Part shown: positions 23,695-34,600 of the stretch, piece after piece
Numbering within the stretch: position 1 is the first letter of the stretch
Layout of the letters: each line of letters starts with the position of its first letter
DNA from: Oreocharis arfaki
Taxonomy: Eukaryota; Chordata; Aves; Passeriformes; Paramythiidae
NCBI GenBank assembly: GCA_013398015.1
Contig: VZRR01010901.1
Span: 744,857 to 808,856 of the forward strand
Direction of reading: 5' to 3'
Length of the DNA: 64,000 bases
The notes under the pieces: generated by a model
Databases searched by the model: none
Seen by the model: the letters and a program-made list of their open reading frames with translations, nothing else
Told to the model about the DNA's origin: nothing
Position numbers and translations under genes: made by a program

Positions 23695-26600
23695 CTGAAA
23701 ACATAAGGGTTCAAATCTTTGTGAACAGAGGAATTTAACAGTTTCATTCGGTTTTCTTGTCTAAAAAGAGTCAAGCAATTTTCTTATCTCCCATCTAAAA
23801 TCAGACTTCTTAAGGCAGTACCGTTTTAATAGTGCTTTTGCTCCGGCAACAAAAGCAAAGGATTTTAAGAGATTATTCCCAGTCTCAAACATCTTCTTTA
23901 GTCCTTTGTTTTAAGCGATAGCTCTATCACAGATGAAGTGGGTTGGACCCTTGCAGCTTCCTTTCCAAAGAATCCCCTAAAGAAGTACAACTGCTTACAG
24001 CTGATACTGAGATAAATGTCTGCTACACAGAACAATTATTGTGCCACCTTACCTTTTCTGTACCAAATAAGAGACAACATTTGTTTCTGCTCCTACTTAG
24101 CCTGGTCAGTGTGTCATAAATTAATTAACAGATACAAAGAATTACAGCTATACACTTACAGCTACGTGCCTTTACTGCAACAGGTGAGGCCTCTCCTTTC
24201 AATTCCTTGCCGAGTCACTGACACAGAAATTGAAGGAAAAAAAAGGGAAGGCAAGTCCTTTCTGTCTAGAAGAATGATTTTGACAGTTTGTCCTAGCTCC
24301 AGATAAGGGAACTGAGAGTTAGTAGACAACAGTTCAGTTGTGTTTTCAGCTATCATACCTTGTGTATGTAGGAAGACTTTTTTTAAAAAATCAAATACAG
24401 ACAGAGGTTTTTTTTCAACCCCTCCCCATTTAAAAGTCACATGGGTTTCCCAGCCTAACTTCCAGCAATGGATAAGAAAACAAAGAAAAAAAGGGGAATC
24501 AGTGCTCTAGATATGTATCAAGCTGCTTCTCATAAATACGAGATCCTGACGGAGAAGAAAATCGGTTCTTTCCCACAATATTCTGAATTTTTGTTAAACT
24601 TAAAAAACTATCTTGCTTTCTATATTGCTCTACCTCTCACTTTAAAGACTTAGAAGCTCATTTCTACAAGTCATATTTACAAGATTTCTACTGGCACTGA
24701 TAACAAGTCACTGCTCAAAGTTTGAGTACTTTGTTTCTGTACAAAACATCAGGTGAGGGATCCCACAACCGCAGACTGAGCCTCTGAGTACTGTGGCAGA
24801 AGGAACCTTAAAGCTTCAGTGGAAATGTACTCAATGAAACAGACATGAAATCAAAAACCCAATAAACTTGCTCGTATTTGGATGTGTCTGGCTTAGCAGT
24901 GAGATTTTAAAAACCAGAGATATTTATTGTAGGATTTAGGGACTCTGCAGGAAAAGAGAGGAATATGTGATTAGGCAACAAAGCAGAAGGATGATGGCAG
25001 AAGTGCTTGAAAAAAAACAATGCCAGTATCACCAAAGAACATAGATCATCAAAAACCTCACGTACAAAATTATTTGACAATTTTAGTCAAGTCTTTTATA
25101 AACTGCAAAATAAAAGCAGATAGCCTTCTAATATTTCTTGGTTCCAGAGAGTGTTGTAAAAGCTAAATTGCTATACTGCTTGAAAATCACTATTATGCAT
25201 AACTAAGGTCTTATGCTTCTACGTTGACTTCAAGGTCACTGGTAACACCCTTGTTTTCCACATTCTAAAAAATAAGACCAAACAGGTTGCTTTTGATAGT
25301 ATCTTCTATGTTCCATCTAGCTTGGTAAGATCTATAAACTATTGCAGGGAGGAACAACTGAGAGCCTGAACAGTCAATACAAGTCTTAACTATTTGGACA
25401 GGATATCAATTCACCCAGAAGCACATGTATATCGATTTGGAGGTGTTTGATTTCACTTTCAGAAACAATTAGCAACAGCATCCACTTCCCTGAAAAGAAG
25501 ATAACATCTAACAGCTGAAAAACAGTTGTTTAAAAAACCATTACTGAACTCTAATTGGACAGCAAAATGCGCTCATTTCCTTGACAGGATCGTATCCATC
25601 TGTAGACGCTGACAATCTGCTGGCAGGGAAAAATCCAGCATTTTGCAAGTATTCTGTGAGGAAGCTGTTGGTTCTCACGTGAACAAGCAAGACGGTTTTC
25701 TAAACATCTTGCAGGTGTTGTTTGTACGTAAGTTTGTTATGAGTCTAAGCAGAAATATTTTGAAAATAGGTTTCATGAGATCCAACAAATCACTTGGAGA
25801 GGTGGTTAGACCTGAGACCAAAGATCTTTTGCCATATACCAATGTGAGGATTATATAAATCCCGCCAGTAATTAAATAAATAATTCGCTTTCTCTCAACT
25901 TTGCCCTCGGCTTGGACTCTCGTTTCTCCTCACCGTCCGTGTCCCGCAGCGACATCCATTTATCAATTATTGTTAAGTCAACATCCACTCCAAGATTTAT
26001 GGGGAGCACTGAGCCTGTGGCAAAATGGTTTCTGCTACTGACAGTCCAGTATCAACTCTCGGTTGGAAACTTATTTTAATAGTTTGTTCTTTAACAACAT
26101 CAGTGAAAAATAAGTAGATGGCATCACTGTAACACAGAAGATGAATTGGTCAAACTTTAAATGCTCTTTATGGAAACTATAAGCATGCATTTTGCAAGCT
26201 TTACAAAGCTAAATCCTCATCAAGTTTTTCTTCTATGAACTCTCCGCCATTTTTTAACTCTTCTCAAATTAGCTGAACTCAGTAGAACCATCTGAGCCTG
26301 GCACTCTTTGTTTATCTCCTTCATCACTGCAAAATGCAACCAGAATTGAAGACTGCCTCTGTCTATGTCTTTATCTAACTGATACCATGGACAACTTAAA
26401 GCTTAAAACATCATTTGACAAACTGATCTGAAGCAACAAACGTTGCTTAACCCCAGCTTCAACATGAGGTAACATACTTTTGTCGGCTGTTTTAAATTTA
26501 TATTCATTTTTAAAAGCGAGTATAGCTAGCACAGATTTAGACCGTCCAAAATAAGCAAGCAAAGAAACTAAATGGATGCTGCACGACACTGAGTTAATGT

Positions 26601-26849
26601 TTGTCGTTTATTTATACAGAAGAAACTAGATTCTAACTAGATTTGCAGGAAGAGCCTGCATCACTTAGTAAAGGAAGATCAGGAAGCATACTGCTGATGC
26701 ATTTTTAAATGAAATCAATAAAAGCTATACTGGGGAGTGAAGAGTGGGAATAAATCCGTTTCTAACCTGTATAAGCATTAAACCCTTCCCTCTTGCAAGG
26801 TGCTCCACTTTGACGTTCAGAATTCCCTCCCACACTCGCCCGACTCTCG
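23695..26849 (-). other. CHID1: CHID1 5' intron
   Basis: About 3.1 kb between the first coding exon and the GC-rich island, inferred to be the intron separating an untranslated first exon from the start-codon exon. AT-rich, with no recognised repeat or coding block. Confidence 0.6.
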
Positions 26850-27190
26850 AGATACCAAAGCTTGCCAGGGAGCCCGCACGCCTGCTGTGGCAGCAGTGCC
26901 TCAGCGCCAGCCCCGCCGCGGCCTCCCCCGAGCTCGGACCCCGCGGGGCAGCCCCGGCCTCCCCCGGCTGCCGCGTCACCCCCACCGCGGCACGGCCGGG
27001 CCCCCGCCTCGCCGGAGCGCTGCCTCACCCCCACCCTTTACCCCTCCCCTCCCTCCTTCCCTTCCCTCTCTCCTTCCCTTCCCTTNGCTCCCCGGCGCTC
27101 CGGGCCGGCCCAGCGGTGGCACATCCCGGCCGAGTCTTATGGGCAGAGCCGCCGCTAGGCTGGCCCAGCTCGGCCCGACCCGGGGCGCGA
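26850..27190 (-). promoter_or_regulatory. CHID1: GC- and CpG-rich island, probable CHID1 promoter / untranslated first exon
   Basis: About 340 bases with many CpG dinucleotides, contrasting with AT-rich DNA on both sides and lying 3.2 kb upstream of the first coding exon. This is the expected place for the CHID1 promoter and a non-coding first exon. Two minus-strand donor candidates are visible, GGG then GTGAGG near 27026 and CAG then GTTAGA near 26767; I cannot choose between them. One unknown base occurs at 27086. The reading frames crossing the island show no family similarity. Confidence 0.65.
27024..27095. repeat. Pyrimidine-rich tract in the CHID1 island
   Basis: A near-continuous C/T run on the plus strand made of CCCTCC and CCTTCCCTTCC-like units, with one unknown base at 27086. 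On the CHID1 sense strand it is a purine run. Such mirror-like homopurine tracts can adopt triplex structures; the unknown base suggests sequencing difficulty. Confidence 0.75.
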
Positions 27191-27300
27191 TGCTTTGGGG
27201 CTTATCAGAAGCTGAAGAAAGGAAATGCTAATAATGGTGTGGTTCTAAATTCCCATAAACAGCCTCTTGGTTTAGCCGAAGCTGTAGCGAATTTTTACAG

Positions 27301-27665
27301 CTCCAGGTCTAGCCTGGAGAAGAGGAGTCTCCGGGATGACCTTATCGCTCAGTGCAATTGCCAAAAAATAGGCTGTAGCCAGGTTGGGATCAGCCTCTTC
27401 TCAGAGGCAACCAGCAACAAGACAAGAGGAAATGTCCTTAAGCTATGCCGGTAGGTTCAGGTTGGACATGAAGAGGAATTCCTTCACAGGAGGTGATTAG
27501 ACATTGGAATGGGCTGCCCGGGGAGGTGGTGGAGTCACCGTCCCTGGAGGTGTCTAAAGAAAGTCTGGACTTAGAGCCATGGTCTAGTTGACATGGTGAT
27601 GTTCAATCACAGGTTGGACTCGATGATCTCCAAGGTCTTTTCAAAACTGTTTCTGTGATTCTGAG
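27301..27665 (+). mobile_element. CR1 LINE 3' end
   Basis: The stretch shows AGCCTGGAGAAGAGGAGTCT, GGAATTCCTTCACAGGAGGT, TTGGAATGGGCTGCCCGGGG, GGTTGGACTCGATGATCTCC and the terminal TTTCTGTGATTCTGAG. These are the standard blocks of a CR1 3' terminus in plus orientation. It begins about 110 bases from the CHID1 GC island. Confidence 0.9.
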
Positions 27666-30179
27666 AAACAGTGTAGGTAAATCAGGAGCTTGGGCTAAAA
27701 CACACACACTGACCTGGAGGCAAAATGATCCTATAGGCAAGGCTGCAGAGAGTCTGCAGGCAATACTGCTGACTCAGGGTGTGCAGAAAGGGGAGGTCAA
27801 ATCTCAGACGGCTTTTAACAGGCTCTAAAATAAAAGATTATGTTTTAAATTGAGTTTTTTATTTTCTTCTGGTTTGACCTTCCACAGTTTGTGTTTTTGC
27901 GTGCAGCATGGCTGTGCTACTGCTATTTTTGCTGCAGCAGAAGTTTTGGTGTAACCCTGTTATTTCACAGGCTGCTTGCAGGGACTAAATATCATATCAA
28001 AAGACTTGATAAAAAAAGGATGTGTTATATCATGATGTAGTGGCAAGGCCAGCATATCCTAGCAGTGTGCTTCCCAACAGAAGCCTTCCTGTGACCTGCT
28101 TTCTGTCCTGGCTACAGTTTGGTGCAACCTCCTAGAAGCTGAACTGGAGGGTTGCCTTATTCTGTTGAACTGCCCTCTTCTTTTATTCCCTCTTGAAGAT
28201 CTTAATGAGCATTCTTCAGCACTGAAAAGAAAAATAGAAATATTTTTCCTCTGAACAAAAGTCTTGTCAGTGAAACAGATGCATGCTCTGCTATGACCAG
28301 ATCCATCCCAAATTTCTGTAAATTTAGAAAATTTCTGTAAAATTTCTGTTTCATGATAATGATATTATCCTAACTTTGTTTTCTAGTGTTGAAAGCAGCA
28401 CATCTGATACTCTGGTATGGCAGAAAGCATTGTGCTCTCTGTAAATGGATAATGAATGTTAGATGTCAAGTACAGAAACATGGTTGAGTTTACACATGGT
28501 GGAGCCAAAAGTTCTGTTTTCTCCTGAGCTCTTTTTGCTTCCAGTAATGGCTAAAATGATCATGAGGAGCAGAAGAAAACAATAACTGGTGAGACAAATC
28601 TGACAGAAGTAATAAAGGGAAAGGAACAATTCCCTTTTTGTAGTTCCCACAACTGGATCCTCACCAGCAGAAAATATTCAGATGAATGGTAGTAGTTTTA
28701 CAAAGGTCAGAGCAATTATTAGAACCTTTGTACCAAAGTGCAATGAAATCCTGAAAAAATTTTAAAGTAACTCCCATATAAAATGGGAAGGAAGGGACAA
28801 ACACTCTGGATTTGTAGGCAAACGAATGTGATACAAAACATTTTGTGTAAAAGGAAAAGATTTCTTGGTTCTATTTCCCCTTTAATGCTGATTTTACAGT
28901 AATTATAAATATCTTAAATAATCATAATATCTTGGGATGGATAGAACCAATTAAGTTTGTTTTTAGGCAGCCTGGTGTTTTATAGATGTTAGGCTCAAAC
29001 CAAAATGTTTTCCAGAATTATCAACACTGTGTTTGCGAAGGGTTGTGCCTGGTGTGAGCTCTGTGCTGAGTAACAGCTGAGTTCACATTACAATGTTTCT
29101 TTCATCCATGACCCGTCAAGAGATGATAACAGACTCTCTTTCCTCTACCTGTTTATTCACATAACATTTCTACCTTTTCCCTACCAAGACTATTTGAAAT
29201 GCACTAATAAATTCTAAATTATGAGGCAGTAAGGACAGACATGCCTACACATTTGTCCTGATTGCAGAAGCCTTTTTTTGAGGCAAAAAGACAGGGAGCA
29301 AGGTGAATATAAGTGAAGCCTCAAAAGTCAGTCAAAGGAGGTTAACATAAAATAATCAGGGTATGTGTACTGCATACTGAGCTCCTTCAAATGAAACATT
29401 TAGCTGTATAGTTACAAAATCAGAGACATCCACATGTGTTTACCACTTGGATATTTTCCCAGTTCTCAAGAAGAATTTGCAGCTCAAGCTTAGCTTGGTA
29501 CTGCCACAGCTATTGTGCTGGCAATATTTAAGCCACCACTGAAAAGGCAGTTGGATACCTGCATGACTTGCAGTATTGACAGGAACACAGCCAGACAGGA
29601 CTGATAGACCGAGCCTTTAGGTGTCACTGTGCTCTTAAGAGTAGAAATAAGCTCAACATTTTGGCTAGCTCAAAAAAGATTTTTTTTTTTTCTGATCACA
29701 GAAAAAGCTTCATTTGGTGACACAGAAAGTTTTCATCTTCAAAGGTACAGGGAAAATATTATTGAGCATCAAAATCTATTTGTAAAGCTGTGAAAAAGGA
29801 GAGTGTTCTTCATGAAAGCCAAAAATAATCTGAGTTGAATAATAGACTAGTTGTGCACGACTGCCTGTAGTAGCACTTGGTCTACAATATGGATCCAGGG
29901 ACAAAGGGATAATTGCAGGAGTACCACATGCTGTCATCCTGCCTTGCTCATGGATACGTGCACAACTAAAAAGCACTCATGTAACAATGTATCCTGAAAA
30001 CACCCAGAATAGACCCTGAGAAGTGACCTAACTGAGGGGTACAGCCACTGTCAGACAGAGGGTATCAAGTATTATGTAGCTCTTTGTAAGAGAACAATAT
30101 ATCACTAAATTAAAGGTACTGGCACTTTATGAATCTAAACGATGCAAGCACTAAACAAGGAGGATCAACCATGGGAGCA

Positions 30180-30385
30180 AACTATCCAGGGAAACAGTGA
30201 ATTTGATTGTGTCAAGGCAAGACTGAGTGCCTTTCTGGAAGATAGACTGTAGCTAAAAGCTAGATACCAGGCTCAATTCACTGGGGAAAAAAACCCAGAT
30301 GAAATGAAAGGGCTTGAGGTATACTGAAAGAGGTGAAATGACTGATTGATCTCCAGTAGCCTTAAACCCCGTGATTCTACAAGTC
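30180..30385 (+). mobile_element. Old CR1-like LINE remnant
   Basis: Contains GCCTTTCTGGAAGATAGACT followed by GGCTCAATTCACTGGGG, GGTGAAATGACTG and GTAGCCTTAAACCCCGTGAT, then TCTAC. The order resembles older sauropsid CR1-family tails that read roughly TCTAAAAGATATGCT...GGCCTTAAACTCTATGATTC. Divergence is high, so this predates the other CR1 copies. Confidence 0.55.
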
Positions 30386-31281
30386 GTTATTCTCCACTAA
30401 GCATACTGATCACTGGCATCATGACTGAAACCCCCAGCATACTTCTGGTTAGGCAGACTAGGCCAGTTCTGGGACCATTTGAGCCTGTTTTCAGCTGAGA
30501 AGATGTTAAATGCTCTGCACAGTCCCACCTCTTTGGCATGTTTAAGACAGTTTAACCTTGAAATGTTTTCAGTGTCGGGAGCAGATGTGGTGTGGGACTT
30601 CGCCACTCTGCATGTTCACAGCCTTCAGGAGGAACATGTGGCCCTGGGTTTGCACGCCTGTGTTCCCAGGGAGCCAGGGAGTGGGAACCTCTACATGAAC
30701 ACAGGGCAACTGTGCCACTCACACAGCCGATGGCAGGCTCACAAGGGGAATATGCCTAAGGATAGAGCTGCACACAGGAACCTCCGGGCTTGTCAGTGTT
30801 CACAGTGACTATGCAGGGGACGTGCAGCAGATCCCGTGCACTGTTTCGGGGTCCCTTTTGAGGAGGAGGGCCAAGGCACAGCCTCCTGCAGTCCGCCCTG
30901 TGGAAAGCATGTTCTTACGGACTGTACCACTAAGAGTCTGTACCTTGCTCTTCACATTTTAGAATTAAGATTCCAGACCAATAGTCTGCTCAAAGCTTAG
31001 TGATGAAGCGAAATTTTCCTGTCTCTTGATCTGCTATCCGGCTCCCTCAGCAGTTACATCCACTGAGGCGCCTGCGAAGCCCGGTATTTCACCTCCAAAA
31101 ATCATCAAACTTCTCTGCCATTAGGGTAACGAGGAGAGGAAGGGATTAGGCTTTTCCCGAGCAGGGAGCGTGCAGTGAATTCACCCACGGACACAGCGAC
31201 TGACGCCGCCTTGCCGCCCCTCACCTCGGCCCGGGCCCGCTTGCCCTCACGGGCGGAGACTGGTCGTCGCGTCCCAGCAGC

Positions 31282-31317
31282 GGCACGGCCGATCTCCAGG
31301 GCACGGCCGATCTCCGG
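31282..31317. repeat. 18-base tandem duplication upstream of AP2A2
   Basis: GGCACGGCCGATCTCC occurs at 31282 and again at 31300, with an 18-base period and only one or two differences in the linker. It lies about 330 bases upstream of the start codon within the CpG island. Confidence 0.85.
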
Positions 31318-31632
31318 GGCCCGGCCTCCAGCCAGCCAGCCCTCTCGGGCCACGGGGTCGCAGGGGAGATGCCCGGAAGCGGGAGCACATCCCGGGGGAC
31401 AGGCGGGGACCGCGCCCGCGGCGGCTGCGGCACAGGGAGGCGCAGGGGGCCCGGCGCACTCGCGGCGCTCCCGCCTCCGCACGGCAGGTGGCGCCCGAGC
31501 AGCGCCCGCCCGGCGGNCCTGCGCGCTGCGGAGGCGGCGGCGGAGCGGCCTGAGGAGCCCGCGGGGAGAGCGGGCGGCGGCTGCGGGGGTTCGGCGTGTC
31601 GCGTCCCAGGGCGGCCGTGATCGTGCGCCACG

Positions 31633-31699
31633 ATGCCTGCCGTGTCGAAGGGCGATGGCATGCGAGGCCTGGCGGTCTTCATCTCCGATATCCGCAACT
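31633..31699 (+). CDS. AP2A2: AP2A2 exon 1 coding part
   Basis: Codons 1-22 plus one base. The ATG sits in GCGCCACGATGC, a moderate initiation context, and the donor is GTGAGT at 31700, immediately before an assembly gap. It carries Arg11 (lipid contact) and Arg21 (dileucine-motif pocket). Confidence 0.97.
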
Positions 31700-34600
31700 G
31701 TGAGTGGCGNNNNNNNNNNNNNNNNNNNNNNNNNNNNNNNNNGGGGCCTGGGCTGGGCCGCGCCGGCCGTCGCCATGGGCTGTTGCCCCGTGGGGCCGGG
31801 GCTTCACCCTGCAATCCCCTCCGCAGTGCTCTCCTCTTCCCCCTGATCCCCGCAGCGGGCAGCTCGGAGCGCTTCTGCCTCACGAAATGGCGACGCGCTC
31901 GGGGGGGCGGCGCGGCGGGAAGGGGGGGCCAGCATAAGGCGTTTGCCCGTGGGTTTGTGCGTTTTGGGTTGGTGGGTTGGGGTGTTTCCCTCCCCCCTCC
32001 TCACCCCTGTCACCCCCCTCCCCCGTGCTTGAGTGTCGCGGTGGCCGCCCCGGCGGAGGGGGTGCCGGGGGTCGGTGCCGCCGTTGTTCGCGATGCGCCG
32101 GAGCGGTGCCGGGGCGCGGGTGGGTGTGTGGCGGGGCAGGGAGAGGCGTCCCTGGGCTCCTTCCAGATCCCTGAGCGGCTCTCGGTTCATCACGTCACTG
32201 ATGGAAAACAGGCCTCTGTAGGCGCCTGAGAGCAGGGCCCTCAGTGCGTATGGCTAGGCTTGGCTTAAATTGGCTTTAAGATTCTGCTTTGACGGAAATC
32301 AGGGCTTGGGATCAGTGTAATTAAAAATGGGATGGAGCGGGGTGCGAGTAAGTGCCCCCCCGCCGCGGGAAGTGGGGGGAGCGTGTCTGTGAGTGTGCAG
32401 CGGGAGAGGAGGAGTACAAATCTGCTGCTGCTTGGTGTGGGGGAAGGGGTATATGTGGGGGGGACACCTCAGTGCTCAGTCTTCCTTTTTGTCCGAGAAT
32501 TGCATACGATAGTTTAATATTAATCAGAGTTAGAGATCTAAGTGTATGATGTGGCAGGAATTGCCTGGGGAAGGGCTAAGGTCGCTGTGGTTGGTGTGAT
32601 GAAACAACTCTATTTTGTCCACCTATGTGTCTCTGTAGCTCACTTGAGGCTATTTTAAAAGCAATGGAGTAAGGGCAGTAAAGTCTTCTCTCTAAAGATA
32701 TGGATAGACTTGGAGAATTTTTCAATGCGAATTATGTTGTTCTTACTGGGCATGTATTTGGATTATTTAACCACACTGGCTTGGAAAACTTGATATTGAG
32801 GATTTCTAATACAAAGAAGCTGGGAAAGTTTTATACTGGTAAAATGAGACCATTTAAATGCAGTGTCTTTAAAATCAGGCGATTTGGACTTCCAGACATG
32901 TGAACAGGAACTGTACGTAAAATTCAAGGTTAATCATCTTCCTTAGAGCAGAAGCTGTTTGAATGGGTTGGATTTTATTTTTCAGAACAGAGTTGCAGAT
33001 CCTTTGGTTGCTTTAGAGTTCACTCTTGTGTGTGCAGAAGATGGCTTATAAAATATGTAGTGTAGCAGTTCAAGGTTACAGGAATGCTCTAGTGCTTTGT
33101 CTGGTTGGCCTTGTTATTTAGTGAGCATTTTCCAGTGTCCTGGTGTTCTGTGCAAGGTACATGTGTAACATAGTCCCACTTGGTGTCATAGCATTTAAGA
33201 CTTGCTCTTGTATCTACCCAATACAATTCTCAGTGATATTTTTAATCACTGTTTTTATTGATTCAGCTAGAAGAAGTATGATTTGATTCGTCAGTGTCTC
33301 ACATCTTGCAGTTGGTTAGCACGTTTGTCCACTGTTGTTTTCAGTGGAATTTGCTAGAAGTAAATACAAGAGAAAGTTCAAGCTCTTTGGTTTGTAACTT
33401 GTGTTCAGGGATGTGGAATAACAAAATTCAAGGTTGTAGGATATAACAAATTAGGTACTTATTTCCTCACAAGGCAGTGTGGGAGCAGAGCTGAAGCTAC
33501 CTCCGTCCAGATGAGACAACAAACCTTTCATGCTCTTGTTATCTACAGGAGACACAAAGATGTAACTTACTGGTGATACAAATAAAATGTTAACACTTTG
33601 ACTGTTTAAATAAATAGTGGTATATCTCAAATATTTTGTCTCTGTCCAGGCAGCTGTTTGGGAGCTGTAATTGCTTGTGTATCTTTCTTATCTTCATAAT
33701 TAAAAAAATAACAGCATCTTCTAAACAGCTGGAAAAGAGCTGGTATTCCCACTAGTAGGTGATCTATGCAGCTTCCAAATAGTAGTGAATGGCATTTGAG
33801 CCTTTCCTTTAGCGGAGCTCTGAGCGCTGCCAGCTAACCACGGGCTAGCGTACACTGACTAAGAATCACAAAAATACTTCCTGGAGTATTCACAGAAGTA
33901 TCCTCTGGAGACTGTGCTTTGCAGGCACTGCTATTGGCTAAAGCTCCCTCTTTCCCTCTTCAGTGAGGTGCTAGATGTTGTCAGGAACAAAAAGTAGCAG
34001 CTGTTTAGGTGAACAGCATCATTTAACTAAGCAAAGAAGGCAGACGTTCTTTTTCTGAGATGGTAGGGAAGCTAGACATCACACGCAGCTCTTGACCTCT
34101 TATTTCTAGCCTTAAAATTGGACTAAATATCTGACAGTTGCAGTGACGTGCAAAGTTCTTGCAGGCATTCTTAATTTCAATCCAAATTTTGGCTTTGTTG
34201 GACTCTTATATCTATTTTTAATACTGCCATAAAGGCCTGGCACTTCTAGTTTGCCAATAGCCTTTCCAGATTATGAGTAATGGTGAAACATGGTGTGTTT
34301 GGGGGGGGGGGGGNTTTTGGGGGGGGGGGGTGTGTTATTCTGAAAGGTTTTGCACAGATAAGAATTCTACATCATAGATCTTGCTGAAAAATGAAAATGC
34401 AGTTGTTGTGTGGTGACTGTGCTCAGGTGGATGCACAGCATGTGATTTCAAATTAATCAAGTCATCTGAACTTCTGGGAGGTACTTACCTAAATTTTGAC
34501 TGTCTACCTTTGATCTCCTTACATCAAGATTTATTTATTGGACATTTGTATCTGTAATGTCTGCAGCACTAAATAATGTAGGATTCACTTCCAGGTTTGA

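Larger units (their letters stand above)
27191..31150. other. Intergenic spacer between divergent CHID1 and AP2A2
   Basis: About 4 kb separating the two CpG islands. It contains a CR1 3' end at 27301-27665 and an older LINE-like remnant at 30180-30385. The rest is AT-rich and unrecognised, becoming more GC-rich after about 30,600. Confidence 0.75.
31190..32180 (+). promoter_or_regulatory. AP2A2: CpG island spanning the AP2A2 promoter, exon 1 and start of intron 1
   Basis: About 1 kb of very GC- and CpG-rich sequence containing the AP2A2 start codon (31633), a GGGCGGAG GC-box-like element near 31250, and G-rich runs near 31,900-32,100. No TATA box is evident, as expected for a broadly expressed housekeeping gene. 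Unknown bases are at 31517 and 31710-31742. Confidence 0.85.

Noticed and set aside
26744..27454. Long plus-strand frame of 236 codons at the CHID1 island
   Set aside because: GC-rich region with an unknown base, no similarity, and its end runs into a CR1 element.
31105..32229. Several long frames on both strands over the AP2A2 CpG island
   Set aside because: High GC removes stop codons and several frames run through the N gap. Only the short exon 1 frame has family support.
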